Source: Pieris napi
Taxonomy: Eukaryota > Arthropoda > Insecta > Lepidoptera > Pieridae
Direction of reading: 5' to 3'
NCBI RefSeq assembly: GCF_905475465.1
Contig: NC_062246.1
Location: 708,001-772,000 of the forward strand
Length of the DNA: 64,000 bases
The position numbers and the translations under genes are program-made. The notes beneath the pieces were generated by a model, which was not told where the DNA came from, ran no database searches, and saw only the letters and a list, made by a program, of their open reading frames with translations. Of the stretch, positions 23,105 through 34,931 are shown piece by piece. Each line of letters begins with the position of its first letter. Position 1 is the stretch's first letter.

Positions 23105-23784
23105 TAATAATAATATTCGTACCCCTGTGCGTAGTGTGTTATAAAGACATTTATAAATATTTATAATTAAAATAAATAAATATCTATTTAAAGTAAACTT
23201 TGGTTCCAAATTTTATACATTCCTGCTAGATAATTAGAATAAAATTTTAACAATATTTTTCAGAAGTATTATAATTATTAGGTACACGTTTTAATTGTCT
23301 ATTTTAAAAAAAATTGGATAAAATCCTGTTATTCTTTGATATCTACTAATACAAAACGCTAAGTTCATACACACTATGAGTTACATTATGCTATATACTT
23401 ATTATCAGCTTGTAACACGGCAGAAGATTTTCTTGTTATTCTTACTACAAAACTCCAACTTCTATAAATTGATATAATTCGGTGTTATTAGGAGAAAATA
23501 TTGGATAAAATAATGTAAACAAGTTACAAATTAGATTAATGACATAACTAATATAATATGGTTTTTTTATTATTCCAAGGATTTCATTTATTTTTCTATA
23601 TTATCTAACATTTCCTCATTTGTTCCGCCAACTGTGAGTTAGAGGAATGTATTCTCATCTTGAACTAGAGTTTTACCTGTTGCATTCCTCTAACTGGTTC
23701 TAAGTTTAAAACTAAAAAGATTTACAATATTTTATTGATGAGGTTTAAAGCAAGAGTAAATCAGCTAGTGTTAATTGGAGGCAT

Positions 23785-24210
23785 CGAAATACTTATTTTT
23801 ACGTTGATGATCTGATGACTGGAACTGAGACTAGTGGCTTTCAATTACAAAAATGGACAAGCAATAGTAAGGAGTTATTGCATTACATTGGAAAGCAAAA
23901 CAATAAAGAGGATACATCTTTGCCAATTAAAACAGATAACATGATAAAGGTTCTTGGAGTCCAGTGGAATCGGGAAACTGATAATTTTGAATATGTTGTT
24001 GTTTTACCAGAAATAACATTTCCTGTAGGAAAAAGACAAGTTTTGTTAAATATTTCCCGTTTGTATGACCCTCTGGGTTGGATTTCACCAGTTGTGGTAT
24101 TAGCAAAGCTTGTGATCCAGCAGATTTGGAAGGCACATCTTGATTGGGACCATCCTTTGTCGAGTAAATTTTGTGATTTGTGGTCTAATTTTAGAAAAAA
24201 AACGTGTTGA
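23785..24210 (+). pseudogene. BEL/Pao RT fragment (copy 2)
   Basis: This is the same as the fragment in copy 1, offset 7,074: YFYVDDLMTG, GFQLQKWTSNS, SRLYDPLGWISP. No difference was seen between the two translations. Confidence 0.75.
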
Positions 24211-24503
24211 GAGCTCTTCGTACGTGAATTTTTCTCAACACTCTTATCGCAGTTAGAAGCCTGTCTAAATACTAGGCTTCTAACACCCGCTCATTTCTTA
24301 ACTGGGGGGCCGACACTTTCATTGTTGCCCACCGAGAATGACTTACGAACAAGATGGTATTTAGTGGAGAAAACTTTCCAAGATATATGGAAGAGGTGGC
24401 AATCGGAATACTTGCCCACCTTGACATCCCGTAGTAAATGGTAAATGGCAAAAACTACGAGAAAACTTAAAATAACCAAGACTTAGTTGCCATTCACGAC
24501 GCT

Positions 24504-24614
24504 AATTTACCTCCTGGAAAGTGGGCTATGGGCAGAGTTGTAGAGTTACACCCGGGCACAGACAATATCGTCAGAGTAGTTTCGCTAAAGACAAAGAACG
24601 GAATAATCAAACAA
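24504..24614 (+). pseudogene. BEL/Pao integrase C-terminal fragment (copy 2)
   Basis: Second copy of the DUF5641-like block (PPGKWAMGRVVELHPG), again joined directly to Helitron Rep sequence. Confidence 0.7.
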
Positions 24615-25620
24615 AGATGCCATGTCGTATGTTCGTCATTATGGTACAGCAGATTTGTTCATCACATTTACATGCAATCCGCAATGGATAGAAATCAAGC
24701 AGGAGTTATTCCCTGGGCAATCACCCATTGATCGTCATGATATTACCAGCCAGAGTCTTAAGACAAAAGTTGAAATCATTAATGGATTTCATCGTAAAAC
24801 ATTATGTGTTTGGTGAGACACGCTGCTGGATGTATTCTGTGGAGTGGCAGAAACAAGGATTGTCACAAACTCAAACTATCTTTATTCAAGTGGGTAACCA
24901 AGTACACTTTTGAATCGTCAAGTTAAATTAATCGTAAATTTACATTTACTACCAGTTCGCAAGTCAAGGGCGTAGAGCGGGTAAAAAGAACTGGCAAGAA
25001 ACTTTCCGCCACTCTTTTTAATCGCCAAGTATTGTCATACAAATTGTTTGAACTGGAGCAAATCAATCCCAAGGATTAGGATCATTTAAGTAGTCCTCAA
25101 ATTTATAAAAAGCTTTGTTGATTAATTTTCACATGCACACATTTTGATTTTGGTTGAAAGGATTAGGCCAAATGAAGTTGATGCAGTAATATCAGCTGAC
25201 ATCCCTAATGTACAAGTAGATCCTGGATTGCATGAGGTAGTTATCAAAAACATGATAAATGGTAACTGTGAAACTCTTAATCAAAATTCACCGTGTATGA
25301 TGGATGGTAAATGTTCAAAACGATATCCACGGACATTAATATCGGAAACAATTACTGGTAATGACGGTTATTCATTGTATCGTCGCCGATCGACAGCAGA
25401 CAATGAAAAATCAACAATTGTCAAACTTGCACTCGCTTCGTCGGGAATCGCAGCAACTTTGCTTGAAGGTGGTCGAACAGACCATTCAGCACTAAAATTG
25501 CCATTAAGGGTGACGGTTCTGTTCAGGAGAATTTTTAGCCACGACTATAAAATACGTAGGAACAAAAAACTGCCACATTACAAATCTTTATGACAGGACG
25601 AAGTCTGTCGAGTCCGCTAG
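24615..25620 (+). pseudogene. Internally deleted Helitron with 3' terminus (copy 2)
   Basis: Second copy of the Rep-to-helicase deletion derivative, with the same foreign stretch inside and the same 3' hairpin and CTAG end at 25620. Confidence 0.75.
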
Positions 25621-25849
25621 TTATTCATAAAGTTTTATTAGCCAAGTTTTGTATATTTAACTTCACTTCATGCGAAACATAACAAAACAACTGATAACTC
25701 GTAAATCATAAGCAACTTTAATATAAAAATAGATTCCACTTAATTGTACAAATTTACTTTAATTAATATAGATGACAAACTCGCTGAATTGCGAGACACG
25801 TTGGTGAAGAAGAGCCCCAAAGAAATATACGTATATATTCATATCCAAT

Positions 25850-26147
25850 TGAACATTGTCGAAATATTATTATTTAATTAACACACTGGCAGCTTTTAAT
25901 AAGCTGATGCGCGTGTATTATGGGATTTGGAGAAACTTATCCAGTCTATTTTTAAAGGTGTTCACAGATGGTGCACTGATCACACTTTCCGGAAGCCTAT
26001 TCCAGTCGGCCACTACACGGTTTGGGAGAAAATTCTTTAGGGAATTTGTGTTGTGTTGAGTGGTCTTAAGTTTTAAAGAACTACTCCTCAAATGCGTATT
26101 TTCACTTAAAATGAAGAGCTTCTCAAATATATAATCTTTATTTCGTT
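25850..26147 (-). pseudogene. LINE ORF2 C-terminal relic
   Basis: On the minus strand, frames read NFLPNRVVADWNRLPESV and then NTFKNRLDKFLQIP, the conserved tail (FF.NRVV..WN.LP) of CR1/L2-type LINE polyproteins. Only the last 80 or so residues remain and the frame stops soon after. Confidence 0.65.
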
Positions 26148-26903
26148 AGGTAAATAAATACTGTCATTAGAATATTTTTAAATGGCTATTATTAACATAT
26201 TATACATTTGAAAAATACCTGTATATAAACAAAACAGAGGAGAATAATACAATTCATGAACATGACAATGACAATTTAAATTATAATAAATACCTACTAG
26301 TGATTTTGATTTGATTTCTTATTTATTGTAAAATAGCGATTCCTAAAAAAGGTTTAGGTGCGAATTCATTATGCGGTATTTTGAAGTGAAGTGGTCGCAA
26401 GTGATTTTGGTAATATACACGAAGTCAACGCGGGCAGAGGTTATTTTAAAATAATATATGAAATTGTAAGGGATGTTTTATTGTTTTTGTTATACAAATC
26501 TACATAGCTAAGTATTTAATTGAATATTATTGAACATAGTGTGTGCAATTATCTTTAACGAATCAATGTCGTCGATCGGTAGAAGATGATTGTCGCCTTA
26601 TTTATTATCTCCATCGATTTTTAATAAATTCGTCATATCACGTTCCACCGAACAGTATTTCGCTCTCGCAATAATTATTAAGTAACCCGGAGGAATTGAA
26701 CGCCTTCCTGAAACTGCGAATAAAAAAGAAGTTATTATTTTATTTATTTTATTTTATTATCCCGACTGAGACTGCCTTAAGGAAGGAAGGGACGATATTT
26801 TTATTATTTTACAAACGGTGAAATTTTAAATAGGAGCAAACGGAAGACGTTCATATATTTCGTCACGACTCATTCGATAGTGACGTCACCAATTCTTGTC
26901 TCG
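26148..26903. other. Spacer between the repeat block and the host gene 3' end
   Basis: AT-rich, with no ORF or repeat that I can name. It is just downstream of the stop of the minus-strand gene and presumably holds its 3' UTR. Base composition changes sharply at about 26900. Confidence 0.4.
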
Positions 26904-29900
26904 CTAAACGTGAGCCAAGTCGTGTCGGATCTCCCCTTCGCTCAGAAAGAACGCGCTCGTCTTCACACGTCGGTTCGGGGCAAGGCGCTTGGGGCGCCGC
27001 ACTTCGGGAGTTCCAGGGCGGGACCGAGGGCCCGGCGGCGCGGGGGCTTTCGCCCGCGTCGGCCCGAGACCTTCTCGCTGCAGCACGACGGGCGGCGCGC
27101 CGGAGCCCGAGCCGGGGCCGCGCTCGTAAGCCGGCACGCTCACGGACACCTCGCGCAGGCCAATCGCCGCCGGACTCGGGAGCGCCCCGACGGACGACAC
27201 GCCGGACACGGAGGTCACGACCGGAAGGGCGGGGCCGACCATCGTCTCGGGAGCGGGCGCGACCTTCAGGGCGCCGGTCCGCAGCGAGAACAGGAATAGC
27301 GACCTTCGACTCGAGTTCAACCGCCGGAAGGTGACGACGTCCTGCACCATGTTGTACACCTGCAACGGAGCAGCATCGTAGAGCGGCTGCGGACGGTCTC
27401 GAGGACGAGCGAGCGCCGAAGGGACTTACGAAGACGCGCCGAGGCGGGTCGTCGACGAGAGTCTTGAACGGGAGCTCGCCGTCGGCCGGCTCCGTGTCGT
27501 CCGTGAGGTCCACGACGGCGGAGTCCCGGCGGTCGTCCTCGTCCGGGAACAGCACGCGCGTGAGCGTCACGCGCGACGTGTCCGGCGGCGTGCCCCAGTA
27601 CGAGGGCCGGGCGAAAGTCAGCGGCGTCCTCGTCAGCACCACGAACTCGCGAGAGACCAGCCAGAGGGGCCTCTCGAGGTCCGCCCGCATCAGCGCCGTC
27701 CCTCCGCCGCCGGCCGCCGCGTACTTGGCCGCCGTCACGCAGCGCTCCGCCGGCAGTTTGAAGTGGCACGAGGCTCCCGCGAATCCTTCTGTCGGACGAG
27801 AAATTAAAATACTCTCTTTTTAATACTCGTGTTTTAAAACTAAGACATGGAACATTACATTAAAGTGTCCTCGGGGACCTCTCACCTGCGAAGGACGGGG
27901 GCTCGGCGCCTCCGTCTCGCGCCTTTCGCCTCCTCTCCTCGGTCATCTCGTTCAGGATGCTGGTGAACTTGATCTTCACGCGTTTCTCTCGATCCGACAG
28001 CTTCATCCGCCTCTTCCTCTCGGCGGCCGTGTGTCGAGTGTCTTCCACGAGTCTTATCGAGTGACTTCCGCACGTGATCACGGGATCTACGAAATGAACA
28101 AGCCTAAAGAACGTTTTATTTAAATAATATGATAAACTTCTCTCGTAGCTCTATTATATCCATCCTTTATCAAATAAAAGTGCAAACTCTCAACTCTCAA
28201 CTCTCAACGGAAGCTCACTCACTGTGGATTCCCGCGGTCGGTTGCACCGGTTTGAGGACGTCGAGTCCGCCTTCCGAGCCGACCGGGCCGGGAGCGACGG
28301 GGCCGGGAGCCACGGGACCGGGACCGGGAGCGAAGAAGCCGGAGACGGGCGAGCCCCTCGGTCGGGAGTCGGCCTTCTCCGTTCGCCTGAGGTCGCTCAG
28401 CTCGTCGTCCAGTATGCCGGCCGGTCTCTCGTCGGCCCGAGGACTCGCCGCGTCCTCTCGGGAATCGGAATCGGACTCCGAGACGAGGCGGGCCGCCGGA
28501 CGGGGCGGCGTCGGGTCGGGGGCCGACCGCCGCCGAAGTTCGGCCCGCCGCCGGGGCTCGGGGTCGAGCAGATGAGGCAGGCTGAAGTACTGCAGGCCGA
28601 CGCGCTTCTCCCTCTCCCACTTCTCGAGGTCGCTCAGTTGCGACGTCTCGGCGACGGCCTTCGGGCCGGGGTAGGGCGCCGCCTTCGCGTCCGTCGACGG
28701 AGTGGGTCGCGTCGCCGGCAGAAATCTCTGAAAGCGAGCGAGGATCATTCGAGCGGACGTCGCGGGCCGAGGGACGTCCGACGTCGCGGATTCACCTTAG
28801 CGTTGCGAGCCATCATCCTCAGCATGTCCCCGTAGAGGTACTGGAACCGTCTGCTCTCCGGCCGCTCGTCGTCGACGTCCAGGGTCTCGGCGGAGACCGA
28901 CTCCGAGGAACGGACGAAGGTCGGGGCGACTTCGGCGGTGAGCATGCTCCTGTTGATCTCCCGGATCTCGTCGATGTCCGGCAGGGCGACGCGGGGCGCC
29001 GGTCGACGACGGAGACGGGTCAGCGTCACCCGCAGAGGGCGGCACTTCTCGGCCAGAGGAAGATTTCGGGTCCACCAGGCGGCCCCCTGTCCCTCGACCC
29101 CGTGGCGCCGCGACAGCTCGGCCGGCGAGAGGCCCCGACGGGTCCGGTCGGCCGTCTCGACCACCCTCTCGAGCACCACGCGCACCTGCATCGCCAACTT
29201 TTCACCTGAAATGACATCTCGATGATCGAGGCGCCGTAGAGATGTCGTCTCGGCGAAGTTCAGCGATACTTACTGAGCCCGGGCGAGTCCTCCTCGCTGT
29301 TCTCTCGTTTCACCCTCTCAGCCGCGTCGGGCTCCTCCTTCGCCTCGAAGTCGCGGGCCGGAGACTCGGAGGCGGTCTCCACGCCGTTGCTCAGAGTTCG
29401 CTTCCTCGTCTCGCTCTCTATTTCGGGTTTGGTCTCGTCGATGACCAGAGGGCGCTCCTCGTCCGAGTCGTCCCACTTGTCGGCGAGCACGGAGTTCTTC
29501 TCGAGGATGTCGTCGGTGAGCTCCCGCAGACGCGGCGCCTGCAGTCGCACGACGGATCGACAGTTGAGGGCTTGCCTGATGATGAAGCTCAGCGAGTCGT
29601 CCTTGTCGGCGGGGGCCGCGGGAGGGGCGGGGCCGTCTTCGGGCTCGGAGTCGGAGTGAGGGTCGAAGAGGATGGACACCTCGGCCCGGCTGGGGTCCAT
29701 GGCCTGAAGCTGTCGCACGATGTCTCTCTGCGGGATCGCCTCCGAAGGGATCTCCGACACGAAGGTGTGTTCTGGATATGTTCTTTTGTGTTAATTGTTG
29801 TAGTAGTATTTTTATGAAGAGATCTTAAGAATGAGATCTACTTTCAGATCTTCTAATATTTAAAAAATGACAAAATCGTGCTTTTTACTTTTAACTGAAT

Positions 29901-31117
29901 CGATGTCGACCGTACGAACCGATATCGTCGAGGAGACACAGCAGATCGGGGTTCTGGCATCCCTGAAAAGGAGAAGAGGCTTCGTGAATCGAGAGAGACT
30001 CGAGCGTGAGCGGCGGACGTTAGGCGGGAACTGACCAACGCAGTGAGGTCGACGACCAGTCCCCGCTCCACTAGGCTCGGCCAAGACGGGGGAGCCGCAC
30101 TATCCGCGTCGAGGAACCGCCTCAGCAGCAGCGCCGACGGCGTCGGCGCCTCCCGGTCCTCGCGAGCCAGCAGCCGCAGCTCGTGCCAACGCCGCTGCAG
30201 CAGCACGCTCGACACCGGATGCTCCCTGCAGATTTCGAGCCGGTGAACTCGTCGGATCGAGCGCAAACGACGGAAACGCGGAGACGAAAACATACTTTTT
30301 ACAGAAAGCGATGTGGACGGCCGTCCACACGGAGCGGACCCAGTCGCCGTACTCGAGCGCCTCCTCGGGGCGATTCGGCGGCGGGAGGGAAGCTCCGAAC
30401 ACCGGGTCGGGGCCTTCGCGCCGCGCCAGCCTCGTCGTGCCGGCTGCCACGAGTCGCACGAGGAAGCGCAGCGATCGCTCCGGACACACCTGCTCGCCGG
30501 CGCGCTCGAGGAGCGGCAGCGCGGGCTCGTGCAGCAGAAGCAGGTCGGCCAGCCGCCACTCGGGCGGCGACAGCGACGGCTCGCGGCCCCCTCGGCACAG
30601 CTCGCGACGCGTCTCCTCGTACATGCGTAGCCTGCGAGAAGGATTCGAGCGTCGAAACGATAGCGGGCGCGTCGAGGCGGTCGGTCGGCGAAGGCGCCGT
30701 CGACTCACCAGATCTGCAGCAGGGCGCCCGCGTCGGCGGACGTCTCGCGGGCGAAGACCTCGACGGCGGCTATACTCTTCAGGAAGCGGGCCGTGTCCCA
30801 TTCGCGCGGCGGCAATCCCCGAAGGGCTTGCGATTTCGCACGCTCGGCGACGGCTCTCTGGACCGCCTTCACGAGCCTCGTCGCGAAGCTCTTCATCTTG
30901 GCGGGGTTGACGGCGCCGTCGGCCCGACACTCGCCCGTCTCCATCTGCCACACGCGCACCGGGTTCAGAATTTTTGGGACTTAATTGCCCTGTGGACTCA
31001 AAGAGGCCTAATACGCACCACCGACGCCACGTCGATGAAATTGAGGCGAGTGCCGAGACGCTTTAACACGGGCGGCAGCGTGTCCCAAGGCGTCTCCTCG
31101 CGGGCCACGTCACGCAT
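26904..31117 (-). CDS. GC-rich multi-exon host gene, product not recognised
   Basis: A minus-strand model of 11 exons: 31117-31019, 30944-30709, 30631-30296, 30225-30036, 29962-29920, 29771-29274, 29205-28796, 28727-28223, 28086-27886, 27788-27430, 27359-26904 (stop TAG at 26904-26906). Every intron is GT-AG, 68-148 bp, and all junction phases agree over about 1,110 codons, which is strong evidence for a real gene. The N-terminal half is helical and Leu/Arg-rich (WRLADLLLLHEPALPLLERA). The middle is acidic and Ser/Pro-rich (ADKWDDSDEERPLVIDE) with a GPVAPGPVAPGPV repeat. Later comes a very basic stretch (HTAAERKRRMKLSDREKR) that loosely recalls a bHLH basic region. I recognise no enzyme motif; nuclear location is a guess from composition. 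The 5' end is uncertain: more exons may lie upstream. GC content is far above the flanks. Confidence 0.75.
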
Positions 31118-31138
31118 CTAGGCAGACATAAAATGCAT

Positions 31139-31321
31139 TTATTTATTATTACTGTGGTCGTACAACTCATACATGATAGTTGAGAAGTCAGTGAGGAGTG
31201 CGGGCAATACCAGATGCAGCAAATTGCCAATGAAGTCGTAGACGCGCTGCTCCATGTAACGCGCGTCAGTGGGCTCGCCCAGCAAGCAAGCCAGCTCTTT
31301 CAGCGCCATATTGTGTCTGTT
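31139..31321 (-). CDS. Possible upstream or terminal exon next to the GC-rich gene
   Basis: After an acceptor (ttaatacag) the minus strand reads NRHNMALKELACLLGEP, then YMEQRVYDFIGNLLHLVLP and TIMYELYDHSNNK before a TAA. The composition looks coding. It does not splice cleanly into the exon at 31117: the donor at gtatgagt gives phase 2 and the one at gtaata gives phase 1, while that exon needs phase 0. A donor after NLLHL would fit. Alternatively this is the last exon of a different gene, since aataaa overlaps its stop. Unresolved. Confidence 0.45.
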   Translation of the reverse strand, partial: NRHNMALKELACLLGEPTDARYMEQRVYDFIGNLLHLVLPALLTDFSTIMYELYDHSNNK

Positions 31322-31618
31322 CTGTATTAAATAAATATTCATGTAGAAAACTAATTAAAGAAAACTAAAATATAAATAAATAATATATATATTATGTACT
31401 GTGCATTGTATAGGTTATGCTTTAAGACATCAAGTTCTAGTTGGCTTTTATTTGTGGCCTATTTTTATTCTGATATAGTAATGTGCATACTTATTATAGA
31501 TATACATGTTCTTTGTTTTTTATGGTTTTACTACCTTAAATTATACATGAGCAATTACAACATAATATAGAACTTCCATCCCCAGCACAGTCTTTGCCGA
31601 GAGCTAGAGAGAGAGACA
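31322..31618. other. AT-rich intron or spacer
   Basis: No ORF or named repeat. A short gagagagagacagag purine run lies immediately left of the long-TIR element. Confidence 0.4.
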
Positions 31619-32160
31619 GAGAGCTGGCACCAATTTTTGGGCAGGTATTTGAGGCAAGCTGAAAACTTGTCACATACCTCTCCTATTATATTCCAACACG
31701 GAATTGCAGACCTGGCTGGTGAGTAGCGGGGCTAAATCAACCCCTACATTTTTAAAAATATTAATTTTTTTTCCCCAAAAATATATTTGAGGCAATACGC
31801 AATTTATATGTTGCAGTGTAATACTTAATAAATACGAAAAAAAATAAGCCAGACAATTTAATCGGGGCTGTAACATTACCAGACGCGTGCAAAATTTTTT
31901 TGCAAAAAATTATAAAAAATGTTTTTGAGGCAGCTTGAAATTTTAATAGAGTGTTATTTATAACTATAAAATTAGATTCCCAAAAAGACAGATCATTTCG
32001 GTAGGGCTCTCTACCTGCCAGGTGATCAAACAAATAATGGATGGGTACGGGCCTGTACTACTATAGACAAGCTGTAGTGTGAGAGAGAGCGCATATCGAC
32101 AGCTGTCTTCGTTCTTGCTTGCCGCGTTACTATTGGCTCTAGCGAGGCCACGTGACTTAC
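31619..32160 (+). repeat. Left arm of the long-TIR element
   Basis: A 542-bp arm, inverted relative to 33147-33690. Differences include a handful of substitutions such as taatagagtg against the right arm's equivalent. Confidence 0.8.
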
Positions 32161-32629
32161 AAAGCCGACACTGAAAATGAACCTTTCAGAAAAAAATTAA
32201 AAAATTGTGATCCCTCTACTTTACCTTCATGCAAAGCTGAATTAAAACAACATCTTTTAAGAACGCAATATATAACAAGCATTTGGAGAAATGCATATTT
32301 ACGATTCCCCAGTTCTTTGACACCTAATAGAAACGGATGGACACTTAATGAGGATACGCTAGATTTTCATTGGTTTGACGGAGAGTGTATGCCGCAATTA
32401 GTATTCGACGCTGTTGCTCACGAGGAAAATAAAAATAACGATGATGAAAATCATACTACAGGTGAGAATAAATGGTTTATTTTTAATAACAGCTGCATTC
32501 AAATTTCTGTGATTAATTAAAAAAAATATATCTATTTCTTTTCGCAGATGATGAAGAGGTTGCCGAATCTGATACAGATGAATCCGAAGATTCAAGTAGT
32601 TCTGATGAAGAATCCACAGACGAAGAATG
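32152..32629 (+). pseudogene. C-terminal exons of a transposon-encoded protein
   Basis: The plus frame (ADTENEPFRKKLKNCDP, ELKQHLLRTQYITSIWRNA, NGWTLNEDTLDFHWFDG, MPQLVFDAV) is followed by a good donor (ggtgagaat near 32461). After an intron ending tttcgcag at 32548, it continues DDEEVAESDTDESEDSSS and stops at about 32629. It resembles the acidic C-terminal tail found in several insect DNA-transposon proteins, but I cannot name the family. The catalytic part is missing. Confidence 0.5.
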
Positions 32630-33146
32630 ATATTTTTATATCTGACGTGAAATGAATTTAATTTATTTCAAATTTTTTTATACTTAAATAATTATTGTAA
32701 TACTGAAGAAATATTATATTTTTATAAATCTAGTTTTGCGATTTTATATTTTAATCATTGGTTTTTTTATACGTAACCCTTATTAATTTTAAGATGAAAA
32801 AGGTTTTAAATTTCCGTATTTTGACTTGGAATAATGTCAGAGAAACAATTTTTAGTTTTGAATGTAGGGGCACAGTATGAATTCTGTACAAAAATTTTTG
32901 GAACAAAAATTGTTGAAAAATATTTTTACGGAAATATCAAATATTTAAACAATTCATTACGTTTAAATTCACATTAAAATTGGTAAAATAACTAATTTTT
33001 TAAGATAAAAAAGAAATCACAAAATTATGTCCCTTTAACGTCCATAAATCAATACAATCACTTTTATGCAAAATGTATTCAGTACAAATTCAGTTTTTTT
33101 TTTATTTTTTACTCCGAAATTCTAACTAGAAACCTCATGGGTTATT

Positions 33147-33690
33147 GTAAGTCACGTGGCCTCGCTAGAGCCAATAGTAACGCGGCAAGCAAGAACGAAG
33201 ACAGCTGTCGATATGCGCTCTCTCTCACACTACAGCTTGTCCATAGTAGTACAGGCCCGTACCCATCCATTATTTGTTTGATCACCTGGCAGGTAGAAAG
33301 CCCCACCGAAATGATCTGTCTTTTTGGGAATCTAATTTTATAGTTATAAATAACACTCCATTAAAATTTCAAGCTGCCTCAAAAACATTTTTTATAATTT
33401 TTTGCAAAAAAATTTTGCACGCGTCTGGTAATGTTACAGCCCCGATTAAATTGTCTGGCTTATTTTTTTTCGTATTTATTAAGTATTACACTGCAACATA
33501 TATAAATTGCGTATTGCCTCAAATATATTTTTGGGGAAAAAAAATTAATATTTTTAAAAATGTAGGGGTTGATTTAGCCCCGCTACTCACCAGCCAGGTC
33601 TGCAATTCCGTGTTGGAATATAATAGGAGAGGTATGTGACAAGTTTTCAGCTTGCCTCAAATACCTGCCCAAAAATTGGTGCCAGCTCTC
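33147..33690 (-). repeat. Right arm of the long-TIR element
   Basis: A 544-bp arm, inverted relative to 31619-32160. Frames that look open in both arms are a by-product of their shared sequence. Confidence 0.8.
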
Positions 33691-34931
33691 CTACTATTAG
33701 GGTTATCTTAAGGAAAGAAATATACTATAATTGGTTCAACATAATTTATTTTAATATATTTGTATAATAGTTGTGGAATATGATTCAAATTGAAACAATG
33801 TCTTGTGAAAAACAAGACATAATTAATTACCTTAGATAGGAATCATAAGGTGTTCAGTAGATTATAATTACATATTACATTCTCTTTATAATTGTATATA
33901 TATTTATATAAAATATGATTTCTCTATTTTGAAAATGAATTATATGTTATACTAACTGCTAGTGGAGGCCTGCCCTGGTGAAACCAAGAAATATTGCACA
34001 AAGCATATACTTTCTGGAATTTCTGAGCAAATTTTGTCAGCTCTGATATTGCCCAGATCTTGTCTTTTGATCCCATGGTGACTAAAAAAATAACCCATTT
34101 AGGACAAAGAAATCATATCATGTTTAACTTGCAAATTAATTGCTCTTATATGACTGGTTATTTATATTCCCTATGGACACCTCCATTAAAGGATTGAAAT
34201 TATAACTTCTCTTTGATGTGTGGGATCTTTTAGATTTGTTTATAATACAAAAATCCTTTGAAATTTTACTTACCCAGTTATCTACTAGAACTACTACAAT
34301 TTGTTTACATCTTATTAGTTGTCTAAGCCGCTTTGCCTTGCTTGGTGTAGTAGTTTATATTTACGATAATTACAATCATAATATTACTATCGATTTGCCG
34401 TCACAGTGTTGAGTCTGTTCAATTACTAATAAAATTACGAATAGATTACACTGTTTTCAAATAGTAAACTTTTTACTTAATTATTTAACACCTACTAATT
34501 CCATGTTTTAAATACATACTTATTAGTAATTTATTACTTGTCATCAGTCATCACTCATCAGTTACATTATCACCACAGATTTGAGTACCCTGTAATGCCT
34601 ATATTATACGTACTCTATGGATTTAAGCTTATTATATACATTTTTTTTTTAATAGTACAGACGACGAATCTTTTTTAATAGAAGAGATGAAAGTGACGAT
34701 ATTCGGAGGACTTTGTGCGAGGGACTTAAATAATAATTTTTATAAATATATTAAATTTAAAGCTTAGTCTTAATAAGGTAACTCAAAACAAAATCACGGC
34801 TATATATAATTAGCATACTCTATAACTATGTTAATGTATAAGTAGCCTGTGGACGAAACTTCTTAAAGCACACGACAGACTGTCAAGTATAATTTCGAAT
34901 GACGGCGCCTCCGGCCTTCTTGAGTCTGATC
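33691..34931. other. AT-rich stretch with one Gypsy fragment
   Basis: Apart from the integrase-like piece at 33942-34042 I see nothing here; the 64-codon ORF at 34218 has no recognisable feature. Confidence 0.35.
33942..34042 (-). pseudogene. Small Gypsy-type integrase fragment, repeated at 37628-37730
   Basis: About 100 bp nearly the same as the end of the Gypsy integrase fragment near 37.6 kb. One minus frame reads FLGFTRAGLH, like the LLGFTRAR..YHPQ block of Gypsy integrases. No ORF survives. Confidence 0.45.

Larger units (their letters stand above)
18657..25730 (+). repeat. Tandem duplication, copy 2 (7,074 bp, with LINE insertion)
   Basis: This is the second copy of the 3,680-bp unit, interrupted by a 3,394-bp LINE at 19711-23104. 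The junction with copy 1 is ...atataaaaat|cggggtaag. Beyond 25730 the sequence is unique. The LINE tail, coding-like stretch, BEL/Pao RT and the deleted Helitron all recur. Confidence 0.9.
31619..33690 (+). mobile_element. DNA transposon derivative with about 540-bp terminal inverted repeats
   Basis: Bases 31619-32160 and 33147-33690 are inverted copies, differing at scattered positions only. They start gagagctggcaccaattt and end at cacgtgacttac. The 990-bp centre holds the last exons of a transposon-type protein. I found no clear target duplication, so the exact ends are approximate. Such long repeats with a truncated gene suggest an internal-deletion derivative moved by a complete relative. 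The superfamily is not assigned. Confidence 0.8.

Noticed and set aside
26880..31121. Many long plus-strand and alternative-frame ORFs (for example 30183-31121, 28224-28835)
   Set aside because: High GC makes stops rare. They cross the exon-intron borders of the minus-strand model and have no domain.
32041..33250. Separate genes in the two arms (90-121-codon ORFs)
   Set aside because: The ORFs mirror each other because the arms are inverted copies, and they include runs of T/A noncoding sequence.
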